From positions 124,001 to 188,000 of the forward strand of contig MKVT01000034.1 of the NCBI GenBank assembly GCA_001898935.1: 64,000 bases of DNA. The letters are read 5' to 3'. The position numbers were made by a program, and so were the translations under genes. Position 1 is the stretch's first letter. Each line of letters opens with the position of its first letter. The notes beneath the pieces were generated by a model, which searched no databases, was not told the DNA's origin, and saw only the letters and a program-made list of their open reading frames with translations. This document shows positions 9,078 to 19,450 of this stretch, one piece after another. The DNA comes from Paludibacter sp. 47-17. GTDB lineage: Bacteria; Bacteroidota; Bacteroidia; Bacteroidales; Paludibacteraceae.

Positions 9078-9281
9078 TTGCCATATTCTATTTTACATAA
9101 TGTAAATTATAGGAAAAATAGATTCCTGCAATTCGATCATAAAAAAGAGGCTCTGTCTCCAACTAGAAATTAAGTCTCCGAGAATTGAATATTCGGATTT
9201 GTTCTCGGATTGGTATCCGAATAAAGAGAGGGTGAAATCACATTGTGATACACCCTCTCACTGGTTTCCCCCTACAGAACT
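9078..9281. other. Intergenic region between convergent exported-protein genes
   Basis: No ORF is evident. It holds an 8-bp inverted repeat, ATTCGGAT (9191-9198) with ATCCGAAT (9215-9222), and the terminator of the minus-strand gene at 9226-9259. Otherwise nothing recognisable. Confidence 0.6.
9226..9259 (-). terminator. Terminator of the duplicated-domain T9SS gene
   Basis: GAGAGGGTG (9226-9234) pairs with CACCCTCTC (9251-9259). The loop itself contains the small palindrome ATCAC-ATT-GTGAT. On the minus strand a short T-rich tract follows. It lies 22 bases after the stop codon. Confidence 0.7.
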
Positions 9282-10739
9282 TTATTGTACTATCAATTTT
9301 CGTACACTGCCGTTGTTGATAGAGACAATATAAATGCCGGTCTGAAAATTGCTCAGATCGATTGTTGCAGGGTTTAAGCCCGAATACACCTCGATTCCTG
9401 CAGTAGTATAAATGCGTACTACCGAATTTGGAGCAAGATTCTCAAAATCAATCACTTTTCCTTTTTGAATAAACGAACCGAGCTGTGCTCCGGGTTCAAT
9501 GCCGGTAATGACACGACCGATCAGTTTTAAATTATCATAACGAATCGGGCCGGTCGTTGAATAGATCTTACCGAATCCGGTTGCCTGATAGGCATTGCCG
9601 ACCATAGTGGTTACCAATCGGATACCAAACTGCGGATTATTAAACGCTGCCGGTATGGTGGAAAAATCATAACTGCGTTTATACCAGGTATCGCCTGAAT
9701 TAGCACTATAAGTAATTGCATCGGTCCAATCGTTGCCGTTTGTAGTGTACTGCAGCAGTATACGATTAGCTGCTGTACCGCCGTGACGAATATCGGCCGA
9801 AAAACTAATATCTTTATAATTGGAAGTATTAATATTTAACCGGATCCCTGCCGATTTATCGCTTCCTACAGCCGGATAATTTATCGTTTGCAAACCAAAG
9901 CCGGTTTTTACAGCGGCATAGTCGTACACCCCCTGATCGAAAATAGTTTGATTGGGAATGATCCCTGTCCGCGTCCATGCTGTTTCGTAGGAAATACCTC
10001 CGGTAAGCTCCAGGGATCCATTGCCCACAACAGGCGTAAGATCTTGATTATCAAATTCCCAATAAGCAACAGTAGTCCTGTCGTCTTCCGGGGTTGCGAG
10101 CCTCTCTCCTCTTATAATGATGTTATCGTAGCGTATTGTACCACTTGAAGAATACACATTCGATCCCGATACAGGTACATATACTTCCTGTCCCACCACA
10201 TCATCATCAAAATTAGTAACAAAACGAATTCCGAACAGCGGATTATTATTGACTTCGGGGATATTGCTGAAATTGAAATTTCTCAGGTACCAGGTATCGT
10301 TGTCGTCGGTGGTATACGTAATGGCCTTTTCCCAGGTGGTACCATCGATGGTATATTGCAGCATCAACTTATTTGCCGAAGTGCCTCCCTGACGAATATC
10401 GGCACTGATAAGTATATTTTTAAAGCCTGAGGTACTGACTTTGAACTGCACGCCGGCCGACTTCGGATTAGTTCCCTGAGCCGGATAGTTATAGGTATTG
10501 CACGATTTACCTTTTTTGTGATCATCGGTTTCCTTCAATCCTGCCGGTAACGATAACCCAGGATCGATGCCCGTACGAGCAAAATCGACAATTATAGCCC
10601 CTGTAAGCGACAGTGTACCACTTCCGGTGGCCGGAAACTGAAGTCCGTTATCAAAATTCCAGGAGCTTATTACTTCCTGAGCTAAAATTGTCCCCGACAA
10701 AAATAAAGCAGAAATAAAAATAGAAAGCTGTTTGTTCAT
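9282..10739 (-). CDS. Secreted protein with two tandem homologous domains and T9SS sorting domain
   Basis: 485 residues. The signal peptide MNKQLSIFISALFLSGTILA ends near residue 20. Residues 26-211 and 226-408 are clear copies of one domain: SWNFDNG/YWEFDNQ, GSGTLSLTGAI/GNGSLELTGGI, SADIRQGGTSAN/SADIRHGGTAAN, FGIRFVT/FGIRLVT, IRYDN in both. The beta-rich pattern resembles jelly-roll adhesin modules. The last ~75 residues (VRIYTTAGIEVYSGLNP...GIYIVSINNGSVRKLIVQ) are a type A T9SS sorting domain. I do not recognise a catalytic site. It may bind a polymer or surface ligand. An exact -7 box lies upstream at 10788-10795. Confidence 0.85.
   Translation of the reverse strand: MNKQLSIFISALFLSGTILAQEVISSWNFDNGLQFPATGSGTLSLTGAIIVDFARTGIDPGLSLPAGLKETDDHKKGKSCNTYNYPAQGTNPKSAGVQFKVSTSGFKNILISADIRQGGTSANKLMLQYTIDGTTWEKAITYTTDDNDTWYLRNFNFSNIPEVNNNPLFGIRFVTNFDDDVVGQEVYVPVSGSNVYSSSGTIRYDNIIIRGERLATPEDDRTTVAYWEFDNQDLTPVVGNGSLELTGGISYETAWTRTGIIPNQTIFDQGVYDYAAVKTGFGLQTINYPAVGSDKSAGIRLNINTSNYKDISFSADIRHGGTAANRILLQYTTNGNDWTDAITYSANSGDTWYKRSYDFSTIPAAFNNPQFGIRLVTTMVGNAYQATGFGKIYSTTGPIRYDNLKLIGRVITGIEPGAQLGSFIQKGKVIDFENLAPNSVVRIYTTAGIEVYSGLNPATIDLSNFQTGIYIVSINNGSVRKLIVQ
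9516..10664 (-). repeat. Internal coding duplication (two ~185-residue domains)
   Basis: Two copies within the T9SS protein gene: copy 1 at about 10664-10107 and copy 2 at about 10064-9516. They share many short identical motifs (ADIR, GGT, QYT, IRYDN) but have diverged considerably, so the duplication is old. Confidence 0.85.
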
Positions 10740-10787
10740 TGAGATTTAATATTAACGTAATTTAATTTTCTAGTCGTATAACTACTA

Positions 10788-10795
10788 CAAAAATA
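10788..10795 (-). promoter_or_regulatory. Predicted -7 element for the duplicated-domain T9SS gene
   Basis: Minus strand TATTTTTG, an exact TAnnTTTG match, 48 bases before the start codon. No -33 box recognised. Confidence 0.5.
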
Positions 10796-10842
10796 CTCAT
10801 TTTGTTTGAGTTTGCAGCTGTATAATTCAAAAAAAAAAATAG

Positions 10843-10850
10843 TATCTTTG
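10843..10850 (+). promoter_or_regulatory. Predicted -7 element for secA-lgt-menG
   Basis: TATCTTTG, an exact TAnnTTTG match, 48 bases before the chosen secA ATG. It lies inside the upstream in-frame extension of the reading frame, which argues against any earlier start. Confidence 0.55.
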
Positions 10851-10898
10851 CAAGTCTTATACAGAATCCATATATTCATTTTAAAATATTTCACTAAA

Positions 10899-13800
10899 AT
10901 GGGATTTAACGATCTTCTTAAAAAAGTTTTTGGCAATAAAGCCCAGCGCGACCTGAAAGAAATTGAGCCTTTTGTGGCCAAGATAAAGGCTGCATACGAT
11001 GATATTAAAAAACTCTCCAACGACGACCTTCGTCAATTAACCGAACAACTCAAAAAGCAGATTCAGGACTATGTTTCGAAAGAAAATGCCCGGATTCAGG
11101 AATTGAAAGAATCGGTAGAAGCCACGGAGCTGGAACAGCGCGAGAAAATCTACTCGGAAATCGATAAGCTCGAGAAAGAAGTTACGGTCAAGCTGGAAGA
11201 AGTACTGGAACAGATTTTACCACAAGCCTTTTCAATAGTCAAAGAAACAGCCCGTCGCTTCACCGAAAATACAACCACTGTGGTTACAGCAACAGCTTTC
11301 GATCGGGAACTGGCGGTTAAGTACGACTTTGTTACCATCGAAGGCGACAAGGCCGTCTACAAAAACGAATGGCTTGCAGGTGGCAATACCATTAAATGGG
11401 ACATGGTGCATTACGATGTGCAGCTGTTTGGAGGTACGGTACTGCACAAAGGCAAGATTGCCGAAATGGCAACCGGTGAGGGAAAAACACTGGTGGCTAC
11501 CCTACCCGTCTTTCTCAATGCACTTACACGCCGGGGTGTTCACGTTGTTACCGTGAACGATTACCTGTCGAAACGTGACTCCGAATGGATGGGACCTTTG
11601 TATATGTTCCACGGACTATCGGTAGATTGCATCGACAAGCATCGACCCAATTCGGAAGAACGCCGGTCGGCTTACCTGGCCGATATTACTTTTGGAACCA
11701 ATAATGAATTCGGTTTTGATTACCTGCGCGATAATATGGCCACTCATCCCGAGGACCTGGTGCAGCGTAAACACAATTTTGCCATCGTGGATGAGGTTGA
11801 CTCGGTGTTGATCGATGATGCACGTACTCCATTGATTATCTCGGGTCCGGTTCCCAAAGGCGATGATCAGCTTTTTGAAGAGCTCCGTCCGAAAGTCGAG
11901 AAATTGGTGAATGCACAGAAAGTTCTCGTTACTAAATACTTAGCCGAAGCACGCGAATTGTTTAAGTCCGACGACGAAAAGAAACGGGAGGAAGGTGCAC
12001 TGGCTTTGTTTCGTTCCTACAAAGGGATGCCTAAAAACAAACCCTTAATTAAATTTCTCAGCGAACAAGGTATCAAGGCGCAATTGTTGAAAACGGAAGA
12101 ATTCTATATGCAGGAGAATAACCGCAATATGCATATAGCCACCGATCCGCTGTACTTTGTGATCGACGAAAAAAATAAAGGAATCAATCTTACGGATAAG
12201 GGTATTGATCTGATCACCGGTAATTCGGAAGATCCGAAGTTTTTTGTTTTGCCTGATGTCGGGTCCGAAATAGCCGAACTGGAACGCAACAGTAGTCTTT
12301 CGGCGGAAGAAAAACAAAACCTTAAGGATGAGATCAATCAGAATTATGCCATCAAATCGGAACGTGTACATACTATTAATCAGTTACTGAAAGCATATAC
12401 CCTTTTTGAAAAAGATGTGGAGTATGTGGTTCTCGAGAACAAGGTAAAGATTGTCGACGAGCAAACGGGCCGTATTATGGAAGGCCGCCGTTATTCCGAT
12501 GGGTTACATCAGGCGATCGAGGCGAAAGAAAGCGTTAAAGTGGAAGCTGCAACTCAAACCTTTGCAACGATCACATTACAGAACTACTTCCGTATGTATA
12601 GTAAGCTGGCCGGTATGACAGGTACTGCCGAGACCGAAGCGGGCGAGCTTTGGGATATCTACAAGCTGGATGTAGTGGTAATCCCGACTAACAGGCCTAT
12701 TGCGCGTAACGATATGGAAGATCGCGTGTACAAGACGAAACGTGAAAAGTACACCGCGGTAATTGAAGAAATTGAAAGTCTGGTTAATGCAGGACGCCCT
12801 GTTTTAGTGGGTACGACTTCCGTCGAAATATCGGAATTACTGAGCAGGATGCTGACTTCCCGGAAAATCAAACATAATGTATTGAATGCAAAATTGCATC
12901 AACGGGAAGCAGATATTGTTGCTGAAGCCGGACGTAAAGGTACGGTCACCATTGCTACCAACATGGCAGGTCGTGGTACCGACATCAAGCTTACGCCCGA
13001 AGTGAAAGAAGCAGGCGGATTGGCCATTATCGGTACCGAGCGCCATGAAAGTCGTCGTGTCGACCGTCAGCTCCGCGGGCGTGCCGGTCGTCAGGGCGAT
13101 CCGGGCTCCTCCATCTTCTATGTATCGCTGGAGGACGATTTGATGCGTTTATTCGGCTCGGAACGTATATCTTCGGTTATGGACCGCTTGGGATTCAAGG
13201 AAGGAGAAATGATCGAACATTCGATGATTTCCAAATCGATTGAACGGGCACAACGTAAGGTAGAAGAAAACAACTTTGGAATTCGTAAACGGCTACTTGA
13301 ATACGATGACGTGATGAATTCACAACGTGAAGTTGTGTATTCGCGTCGTCGCCATGCCTTGATGGGCGAACGTATCGGCATGGATATTACCAACATGATC
13401 TATGAAGTGGCCGAAAGCATGGTTGAAAATGCGAAGACTGCCAACGACTATCCTTACCTGGAAGAAGAAGTATTAAAAATATTTGCCCTGGATGTGCCTT
13501 TTACCGAAGAACAATTTGTTGGTGGAAAACAACACGAATTGACCTCTAAGCTGATTGCTGAAATCATGGCCGCATTCAAACGGAAAATGGATAAACTTGC
13601 TGCGATTGCCTATCCGGTAATCAAGCAGGTATACGAAAAACAAGGGAAGCAATACGAGAACATCCTGGTTCCGATTACCGATGGTAAACGGATGTTCAAT
13701 GTTTCGACTCATCTGGAAACGGCTTACAATAATGAAGCGCGTGAAATAATTAAGGCGTTTGAGAAACAAACTTTATTGTACATTATTGACGATGAATGGA

Positions 13801-14204
13801 AGGAACATTTGCGTCAGTTGGACGAACTTAGAAATTCGGTACAGAATGCATCGTACGAACAAAAAGACCCGCTGTTGATTTACAAATTGGAATCCTATGG
13901 TTTGTTCAAGGAAATGATCGACAGCATCAATCGTAAAGTAATAGCAATACTGATGCGGGGTCAGATTCCGATGCGCGAACCCGAACAAGTGCGCGAAGCC
14001 CGGCCGGTTCAACGAATGGATATGAGCAGATACAAAACTCAAAAAGACGAATCTGCAACTGGAAATTCACTGCAAGACCCGACCAAACAGGATACACGTG
14101 AAAATCAACGGGTCGAACCTGTTCATGCTGAAAAACGGCCGGGTCGTAACGAGCCATGTTTCTGTGGTAGCGGCAAGAAGTATAAACATTGTCACGGTGC
14201 ATAA
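10899..14204 (+). CDS. secA: Preprotein translocase ATPase SecA
   Basis: The ATPase motor that drives proteins through SecYEG. 1101 residues from ATG 10899 ([16 protein letters not shown]), the usual Bacteroidetes N-terminus. The frame stays open upstream to 10806, but that part overlaps the promoter. Walker A is ATGEGKT near residue 190, DEVD is the DEAD-like Walker B, and [12 protein letters not shown] is the helicase motif. A charged coiled-coil insertion near residues 60-95 is typical of this phylum. The C-terminus carries the zinc-binding SEC-C motif [17 protein letters not shown], which contacts SecB or ribosomes. lgt follows after 29 bases. Confidence 0.98.
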   Translation: MGFNDLLKKVFGNKAQRDLKEIEPFVAKIKAAYDDIKKLSNDDLRQLTEQLKKQIQDYVSKENARIQELKESVEATELEQREKIYSEIDKLEKEVTVKLEEVLEQILPQAFSIVKETARRFTENTTTVVTATAFDRELAVKYDFVTIEGDKAVYKNEWLAGGNTIKWDMVHYDVQLFGGTVLHKGKIAEMATGEGKTLVATLPVFLNALTRRGVHVVTVNDYLSKRDSEWMGPLYMFHGLSVDCIDKHRPNSEERRSAYLADITFGTNNEFGFDYLRDNMATHPEDLVQRKHNFAIVDEVDSVLIDDARTPLIISGPVPKGDDQLFEELRPKVEKLVNAQKVLVTKYLAEARELFKSDDEKKREEGALALFRSYKGMPKNKPLIKFLSEQGIKAQLLKTEEFYMQENNRNMHIATDPLYFVIDEKNKGINLTDKGIDLITGNSEDPKFFVLPDVGSEIAELERNSSLSAEEKQNLKDEINQNYAIKSERVHTINQLLKAYTLFEKDVEYVVLENKVKIVDEQTGRIMEGRRYSDGLHQAIEAKESVKVEAATQTFATITLQNYFRMYSKLAGMTGTAETEAGELWDIYKLDVVVIPTNRPIARNDMEDRVYKTKREKYTAVIEEIESLVNAGRPVLVGTTSVEISELLSRMLTSRKIKHNVLNAKLHQREADIVAEAGRKGTVTIATNMAGRGTDIKLTPEVKEAGGLAIIGTERHESRRVDRQLRGRAGRQGDPGSSIFYVSLEDDLMRLFGSERISSVMDRLGFKEGEMIEHSMISKSIERAQRKVEENNFGIRKRLLEYDDVMNSQREVVYSRRRHALMGERIGMDITNMIYEVAESMVENAKTANDYPYLEEEVLKIFALDVPFTEEQFVGGKQHELTSKLIAEIMAAFKRKMDKLAAIAYPVIKQVYEKQGKQYENILVPITDGKRMFNVSTHLETAYNNEAREIIKAFEKQTLLYIIDDEWKEHLRQLDELRNSVQNASYEQKDPLLIYKLESYGLFKEMIDSINRKVIAILMRGQIPMREPEQVREARPVQRMDMSRYKTQKDESATGNSLQDPTKQDTRENQRVEPVHAEKRPGRNEPCFCGSGKKYKHCHGA

Positions 14205-14233
14205 CACCACCTTGACGCACAAAACGGGATAAT

Positions 14234-15055
14234 ATGCTGAATTACATTGTATGGAACGTTGATCCGGAACTTTTCAGTCTGGGGAGTTTGCATGTACGCT
14301 GGTATGGATTATTGTGGGCTTTAGGTATTTGGGTAACATTGGTGATAACCCAAAAAATTTTCAAACATGAAAATCATCCTGATGTATGGGTCGACAAGTT
14401 ATTCATATATACCGTATTAGGAGCGGTGATCGGAGCTCGTCTGGGGCATTGCTTATTCTATAACCCCAGCTATTATCTTGCCCGTCCATGGGAAATGCTG
14501 TTTATCTGGCAAGGAGGATTGGCCAGCCATGGCGGGGCAATCGGGATCTTAATTTCCACCTGGATGTTCCATAAGAATGTTTCCAGGAAGGGTTTTATCT
14601 GGGTACTCGACCGGCTTGTAATCGGGGTATCGTTAACGGGTATGCTGATCCGGTTCGGTAATTTGATGAATTCGGAAATATACGGTGGACCTACTACCCT
14701 CCCCTGGGGATTCATTTTTGTACGCGACGGACAAACCGAACCGATGCATCCGACCCAGATTTACGAAATGCTCTATGGAATAATTACCTTCGGTATAACT
14801 TATTGGTTGTACTGGAAAAAAGATGCCGGTAAAAAGAACGGACTGATTTTCGGTATTTTTCTGATCGGTACCTTTTTTACCCGATTCCTGATCGAGTTTA
14901 TTAAAAACGACCAGGAAGCTTTTGAAGCCGGAATGTTCATCAATATGGGCCAGATATTAAGCATTCCATTTATTATTTGGGGTATCTTATTGATTATCAA
15001 TAGCAACAAATCCGCAGTTTCACCACATGGCACACAAGGAAGTACTAAACGATAG
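14234..15055 (+). CDS. lgt: Prolipoprotein diacylglyceryl transferase Lgt
   Basis: Adds diacylglycerol from phosphatidylglycerol to the lipobox Cys of prolipoproteins in the inner membrane, the first step of lipoprotein maturation. It would serve the many SPII lipoproteins of this window. 273 residues, about seven membrane segments. Signature motifs: HVRWYGLLWALG, GARLGHCLFYNPSYY, GGLASHGGAIG and the Lgt signature GNLMNSEIYG preceded by R-F. It lies between secA and menG and overlaps the menG start by 29 bases, so the three are probably one operon. Confidence 0.96.
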   Translation: MLNYIVWNVDPELFSLGSLHVRWYGLLWALGIWVTLVITQKIFKHENHPDVWVDKLFIYTVLGAVIGARLGHCLFYNPSYYLARPWEMLFIWQGGLASHGGAIGILISTWMFHKNVSRKGFIWVLDRLVIGVSLTGMLIRFGNLMNSEIYGGPTTLPWGFIFVRDGQTEPMHPTQIYEMLYGIITFGITYWLYWKKDAGKKNGLIFGIFLIGTFFTRFLIEFIKNDQEAFEAGMFINMGQILSIPFIIWGILLIINSNKSAVSPHGTQGSTKR

Positions 15056-15779
15056 TGTAAAGCCTTATAACGATCGTGAAAGCAAGACCCATCAGTTGCG
15101 CAACATGTTTAACACGATTTCAAAGGATTATGATTTTTTCAACAATTTGATGTCGTGGGGATTAGCACATTTGTGGAGACGCAAGGCCATGCGATGGTTA
15201 CACGATTATCGCACCGAAACACTCCTGGATATCGCTACCGGAACTGCCGATATGCTGTTGTTAGCCGACCAGCTTTTATCGCCTGAGGTATTGCGTGGAA
15301 TAGACATTTCGGAAGAAATGATGAATGTTGGCTGGGAAAAGTTGAAAAGCCACCGGCTGGATCACAAGACGGAACTGGAAGTAATGGATTGTGCCGAAAT
15401 GAAATTCGCTGATTCTACCTTTGATACGGTCACCATAGCTTTTGGAATACGCAATCTGGAACGGCTTACCCAATCGCTGGAACAAATCAACCGCGTTTTA
15501 AAAACCAACGGGAGGTTTTTGATTATTGAAATGAATGAGCCTCAAAAAGGGCCACTGGCTGTTTTATATAAAATATACGTGAAATTGTATGTTCAACTGG
15601 CTACCGGTTTATTGAGCAAAGATAAGGAAGCGTATGCCTATCTCACAAAATCGATGCACTACTTTCCACAAGGTAAAGCCCTTATTGAAATTCTTACAGA
15701 TCATGACTTCAGACTGCTAAAATATAAGAGCTTTACCTTTGGGGTGTGTAGTGCATACTTACTCGAAAAAACGAATTAA
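15027..15779 (+). CDS. ubiE: Demethylmenaquinone methyltransferase MenG/UbiE
   Basis: SAM-dependent C-methylation of demethylmenaquinone, the last step of menaquinone synthesis. 250 residues. Motif I is LLDIATGTADMLLL near residue 67. ISEEMMNVGWEKL, VTIAFGIRNL and RFLIIEMNEPQKGP match UbiE/MenG signatures. The ATG at 15027 overlaps the end of lgt. A menaquinone pathway suggests fumarate or another anaerobic respiratory chain. The stop overlaps the convergent biotin carrier gene by 4 bases. Confidence 0.95.
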   Translation: MAHKEVLNDSVKPYNDRESKTHQLRNMFNTISKDYDFFNNLMSWGLAHLWRRKAMRWLHDYRTETLLDIATGTADMLLLADQLLSPEVLRGIDISEEMMNVGWEKLKSHRLDHKTELEVMDCAEMKFADSTFDTVTIAFGIRNLERLTQSLEQINRVLKTNGRFLIIEMNEPQKGPLAVLYKIYVKLYVQLATGLLSKDKEAYAYLTKSMHYFPQGKALIEILTDHDFRLLKYKSFTFGVCSAYLLEKTN

Positions 15780-16324
15780 ACGTCGATCGATTGAATTTCG
15801 ATCAATAATTCATCTTTCATTACCGATTGTCCTTTTGCAACCCGGATTTTGCGGATTACTCCATTACAATCCGCTGTAATTTCATTTTGCATTTTCATCG
15901 CTTCCAGTGCCAGAACCGGTTCTCCGGCATTGACAAGATCGCCTTCACTCAGGAACAGATCAACAATCTTTCCCGGCATTGGAGCTTTGATATTGTTATC
16001 CTGCTCTTTATCGGCTCCTCCTGAAATCATACCTCTGCGAACGTACGAGAAAATAGATTCAAGGCTGAATTTATATTCGACACCATTCACTTTAATGACG
16101 GCTTTATTCTGATCGCGAGCTACCAGTTCGCATTGAAAACGCTTACCCTTCCAGTCGAATGCGTAATGAAAATCCTCTTGTTCAACAAAATCGATATCCA
16201 TCTCATTCCCATTAATAACCGGGCTCGATTCTTTTGGTAAATATATTTTATACCGTTTGCCACTATCACGTACTGCAATAAACAATCGCGATGCATCTCT
16301 TTTATATTTGTACGAAGTTCCCAT
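15776..16324 (-). CDS. Biotin carboxyl carrier subunit of acyl-CoA carboxylase
   Basis: 182 residues. The C-terminal biotinyl domain starts near residue 112 (KAPMPGKIVDLFLSEGD). It carries the biotin attachment motif EAMKMQ with Lys144, one of the clearest single-residue signals in the window. The N-terminal 100 residues are an uncharacterised beta-rich linker domain common to Bacteroidetes carriers of this kind. It is the last gene of a three-gene operon, 4 bases after the biotin carboxylase. It moves carboxybiotin between the carboxylase and the carboxyltransferase. A transcarboxylase or decarboxylase carrier role is also possible. Confidence 0.94.
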   Translation of the reverse strand: MGTSYKYKRDASRLFIAVRDSGKRYKIYLPKESSPVINGNEMDIDFVEQEDFHYAFDWKGKRFQCELVARDQNKAVIKVNGVEYKFSLESIFSYVRRGMISGGADKEQDNNIKAPMPGKIVDLFLSEGDLVNAGEPVLALEAMKMQNEITADCNGVIRKIRVAKGQSVMKDELLIEIQSIDV

Positions 16325-16328
16325 TCAA

Positions 16329-17825
16329 TCAGTAATTTAAACGTTTATTCAATACCCATACATTCAATGCATCATTTTCGTAGGCAGGTATATCGCCCTG
16401 CAACTGAAGATATTCTGATGCATACATAATGGTAGCCGCCAGCGCGCCGATAAGCTCGTCGTCGTCATTCTCAAGCATTTCAGGAGTATATACCTGATCA
16501 ACCCAACGGGTTGTATACGTGGCATTCACGAAATCGGGATGTTGCAAAACTGCTTTACAAAACGGGACAGTCGTTTTCAATCCGATTAAACTGAAATGGT
16601 TCAAGGCATTCAGAGTACGGGCTATCGCATCTTCACGCGAACTGCCGTATACGATTATTTTGGCAATCATCGAATCGAAATAGGGTGTCACTACCGAGCC
16701 GCTTACCACACCCGTTTCAATCCGGATCGTCGGGTCCTGCGGAAAATGAATCGTATCGATGAAACCAGTTTGAGGACTAAAACGATTTTGAGGATCTTCG
16801 GTATTAACCCGGCATTCGATCGCCCATCCCTGAATTTTCACATCGGTCTGAGATAGTGTGAGGATTTCCCCCAATGCTACTTTTATTTGCCACTCCACCA
16901 GGTCTACACCAGTAATCATTTCTGTTACGGGATGTTCGACCTGAATTCGGGTATTCATCTCCATGAAGTAGTACGATCCATCCTCATCCATAATATATTC
17001 GATGGTACCTGCCGAAAAATAACCGATTTTTTGGGCAAATTTTACGGCCAGCGCTCCCATTTCGTCGCGCAGTGCAGCCGAAACAGAAGCAGAAGGTGCC
17101 TCTTCGACAATCTTCTGATGCTTACGTTGTAACGAACATTCGCGCTCCCCCAGATGAATTACATTTCCGTGTTTATCGCCTAATATCTGAAATTCAAGAT
17201 GTTTAGGGTTTTGAAGGTATCTTTCTACAAAAATATCGCCGTTACCGAACGCTGCGAGTGCTTCGTCGTATGCCGATTTAAAATGCCGTTCAAGCGTTTC
17301 AGGTTTTTCAACAATACGCATACCACGCCCGCCTCCACCTGCCGAGGCTTTCAATATTACGGGATACCCAATACTGTCGGCATAATCCCTCGCAGCCTGG
17401 GCATTGCCTACCGGCCCGTTGGATCCGGGTACCAACGGTAATCCGGCTTCGACCGCCATATTTTTCGCCACGGTTTTCAACCCCATATCACGGATGAGTT
17501 CGGGCGACGGACCTATAAAATTCAGTCCCTTTGAAATACATAATGCGGCAAAATCAGGATTTTCAGATAAAAAACCGTAACCTGGATGGAGTAAATCGGC
17601 CTGGTGATCAAGTGCTAATTGAACAATTTTTTCCGGATTAAGAAAAATCGGCTTTTCATCGTTTGCATCGCCGGCCTGAATCACTTCATCGGCAAATTGC
17701 AGATACAATGCATCCGGCTCACGGTCGCTTTGAAATACAATCGTAATCAAACCTAATTTGTGCGCAGCACGAATGATGCGTATGGCAATCTCTCCTCTGT
17801 TCGCTATTAATAATTTTCTCTTCAT
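16329..17825 (-). CDS. accC: Biotin carboxylase subunit of acyl-CoA carboxylase
   Basis: ATP-dependent carboxylation of biotin. 498 residues. MKRKLLIANRGEIAIRIIRAA is the classic N-terminus. The ATP-grasp glycine loop GGGGRGM is near residue 165, and FMEMNTRIQVEHPVTEMITG carries the catalytic Glu/Asn/Arg. It is slightly longer than the 450-residue AccC of fatty acid synthesis, and the C-terminal extension (IMYASEYLQLQGD...) fits the propionyl-CoA carboxylase type. It lies between the carboxyltransferase (13 bases upstream) and the carrier (4 bases downstream), which points to an acyl-CoA carboxylase rather than housekeeping ACC. Confidence 0.94.
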   Translation of the reverse strand: MKRKLLIANRGEIAIRIIRAAHKLGLITIVFQSDREPDALYLQFADEVIQAGDANDEKPIFLNPEKIVQLALDHQADLLHPGYGFLSENPDFAALCISKGLNFIGPSPELIRDMGLKTVAKNMAVEAGLPLVPGSNGPVGNAQAARDYADSIGYPVILKASAGGGGRGMRIVEKPETLERHFKSAYDEALAAFGNGDIFVERYLQNPKHLEFQILGDKHGNVIHLGERECSLQRKHQKIVEEAPSASVSAALRDEMGALAVKFAQKIGYFSAGTIEYIMDEDGSYYFMEMNTRIQVEHPVTEMITGVDLVEWQIKVALGEILTLSQTDVKIQGWAIECRVNTEDPQNRFSPQTGFIDTIHFPQDPTIRIETGVVSGSVVTPYFDSMIAKIIVYGSSREDAIARTLNALNHFSLIGLKTTVPFCKAVLQHPDFVNATYTTRWVDQVYTPEMLENDDDELIGALAATIMYASEYLQLQGDIPAYENDALNVWVLNKRLNY

Positions 17826-17838
17826 ACTTCCTAATTTT

Positions 17839-19380
17839 TTACAATGGAATACTTCCGTGCTTTCTCTCGGGCTTATTATATTGCTTATTGGCTAATATTT
17901 CAAAAGCCGTAATCAGAATCTCTCTGGTTTTTGACGGTTCAATTACTTCATCGATAAGCCCGATTTCCTCGGCCCGGTAAGGATTTGCAATCTCAGCCTT
18001 GTACTTCTCGGTTAAAATACGCTCCATCTCGGCTTTATTATCAGCCTGAGCAAGTTCTTTTTTATTCACAATTTTAATAGCACCTGCCGGTCCCATTACC
18101 GCTATTTCGGCCGTAGGCCACGCAAAATTGAAATCGCCCCCCGTATTCTTACTGCTCATCACAATATACGCTCCGCCATACGCTTTGCGGGTTATTACAG
18201 TAATTTTGGGAACAGTGGCTTCACAGAAAGCGTACAACAATTTGGCTCCGTTACGGATGATCCCGTTGTGCTCCTGCTCGATGCCAGGTAAAAACCCTGG
18301 TACGTCTTCAAGTATCAGCAGAGGAATGTTAAACGCATCGCAAAAGCGTACAAATCTGGCTCCTTTGACACTGGCGTTAATGTCGAGCGTTCCCGCCATC
18401 ACTTTCGGCTGATTTGCAACAATACCAATCGTTTTTCCGTTTAATCGTGCAAAGCCTACCAGAATATTCTGAGCAAAACCTTCGTGTACCTCAAAAAACG
18501 TATCTTTATCGACCAGAATTTTTATAACGTCTTTCATATCGTACGGTCGGTTCGGATCGTCCGGAATAATTTTATTGAGGAATTTCTGTCTCGATTCATA
18601 CGATTTCACAAGGTGTGACACGGGTAAAGATTCAAAATTATTCGATGGTATATATGATAACAGTTTGCGAACCAGCAAAATAGCATGCTCTTCATCGTCT
18701 GAAACGAAATGGGCGACCCCACTTTTATTGGCATGTACATCTCCCCCACCCAATCCGTCCATATCAATATCTTCGTTCAGAACTTCCTTTACCACATCAG
18801 GCCCCGTTACAAACATATAAGAAGTCTTCTTGGTCATGAAGATAAAATCGGTAAGAGCCGGCGAATATACAGCCCCACCGGCAGCCGGACCTAAAATTAC
18901 GGAAATTTGCGGCACAATACCCGACGAACGTACATTATTCTTGAAAATACGGGCATAGGCAGCCAAACTCTTCACACCTTCCTGAATACGGGCACCGCCC
19001 GAATCCATCAAACCTACTACCGGAGCACCCAGTTTTAAAGCCATTTCCTGCACTTTGGCTATTTTGGTACCGTGGGCGAAACCCAACGATCCACCCAATA
19101 CCGTGAAATCCTGTGCATAAGCAAACACACTCCGTCCCTGCACCAACCCACGGCCAACAACCACCCCATCGCCAAAATTGATCTGTCGACTGCTCAGCGG
19201 CGACTGACTGGGCGATACAAAAGCATCGAGTTCAAAGAAAGTTCCTTCGTCAAACAATACATGCAAACGCTCACGAGCCGTGAGCTTACCTTTGAGGTGC
19301 TGCTTGTTCACCGCATTGTCCTCCATCTCTTGCAACGCCTTAAGGCGTGTTTCAAAGATATCGTTTTTATTCATATCCAT
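17839..19380 (-). CDS. Acyl-CoA (propionyl-/methylmalonyl-CoA) carboxyltransferase subunit
   Basis: 513 residues, crotonase-fold carboxyltransferase of the PccB/MmdA family. It contains GKLTARERLHVLFDEG, GLMDSGGARIQEGV, GPAAGGAVYSPALTDF and VITRKAYGGAYIVMSSK. It transfers CO2 between biotin and the alpha carbon of an acyl-CoA. With a biotin carboxylase and a carrier in the same operon, the simplest reading is propionyl-CoA carboxylase. In a fermenter it can run toward propionyl-CoA in the succinate-propionate route. There is no membrane decarboxylase subunit here, so a sodium-pumping decarboxylase is less likely from this locus alone. The second ATG (19374) is an equally possible start. Confidence 0.93.
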   Translation of the reverse strand: MDMNKNDIFETRLKALQEMEDNAVNKQHLKGKLTARERLHVLFDEGTFFELDAFVSPSQSPLSSRQINFGDGVVVGRGLVQGRSVFAYAQDFTVLGGSLGFAHGTKIAKVQEMALKLGAPVVGLMDSGGARIQEGVKSLAAYARIFKNNVRSSGIVPQISVILGPAAGGAVYSPALTDFIFMTKKTSYMFVTGPDVVKEVLNEDIDMDGLGGGDVHANKSGVAHFVSDDEEHAILLVRKLLSYIPSNNFESLPVSHLVKSYESRQKFLNKIIPDDPNRPYDMKDVIKILVDKDTFFEVHEGFAQNILVGFARLNGKTIGIVANQPKVMAGTLDINASVKGARFVRFCDAFNIPLLILEDVPGFLPGIEQEHNGIIRNGAKLLYAFCEATVPKITVITRKAYGGAYIVMSSKNTGGDFNFAWPTAEIAVMGPAGAIKIVNKKELAQADNKAEMERILTEKYKAEIANPYRAEEIGLIDEVIEPSKTREILITAFEILANKQYNKPERKHGSIPL

Positions 19381-19426
19381 TTATTATGTTGAAAATGCCG
19401 TTTCTTTAGTTAAAAGAAAAATCGCA

Positions 19427-19434
19427 CAAAAATA
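19427..19434 (-). promoter_or_regulatory. Predicted -7 element for the carboxylase operon
   Basis: Minus strand TATTTTTG, an exact TAnnTTTG match, 46 bases before the start. GTTG (19456-19459) lies 21 bases upstream as a near-consensus -33 box. Confidence 0.58.
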
Positions 19435-19450
19435 GTAATTTTGTGCAGAA

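Noticed and set aside
9191-9222. 8-bp inverted repeat as a terminator or mobile-element end
   Set aside because: The 16-base loop and absence of a T run or target duplication give no support for either.
10806-10898. N-terminal extension of SecA
   Set aside because: The extension contains the promoter box and an A run and is not SecA-like; the family start is at 10899.
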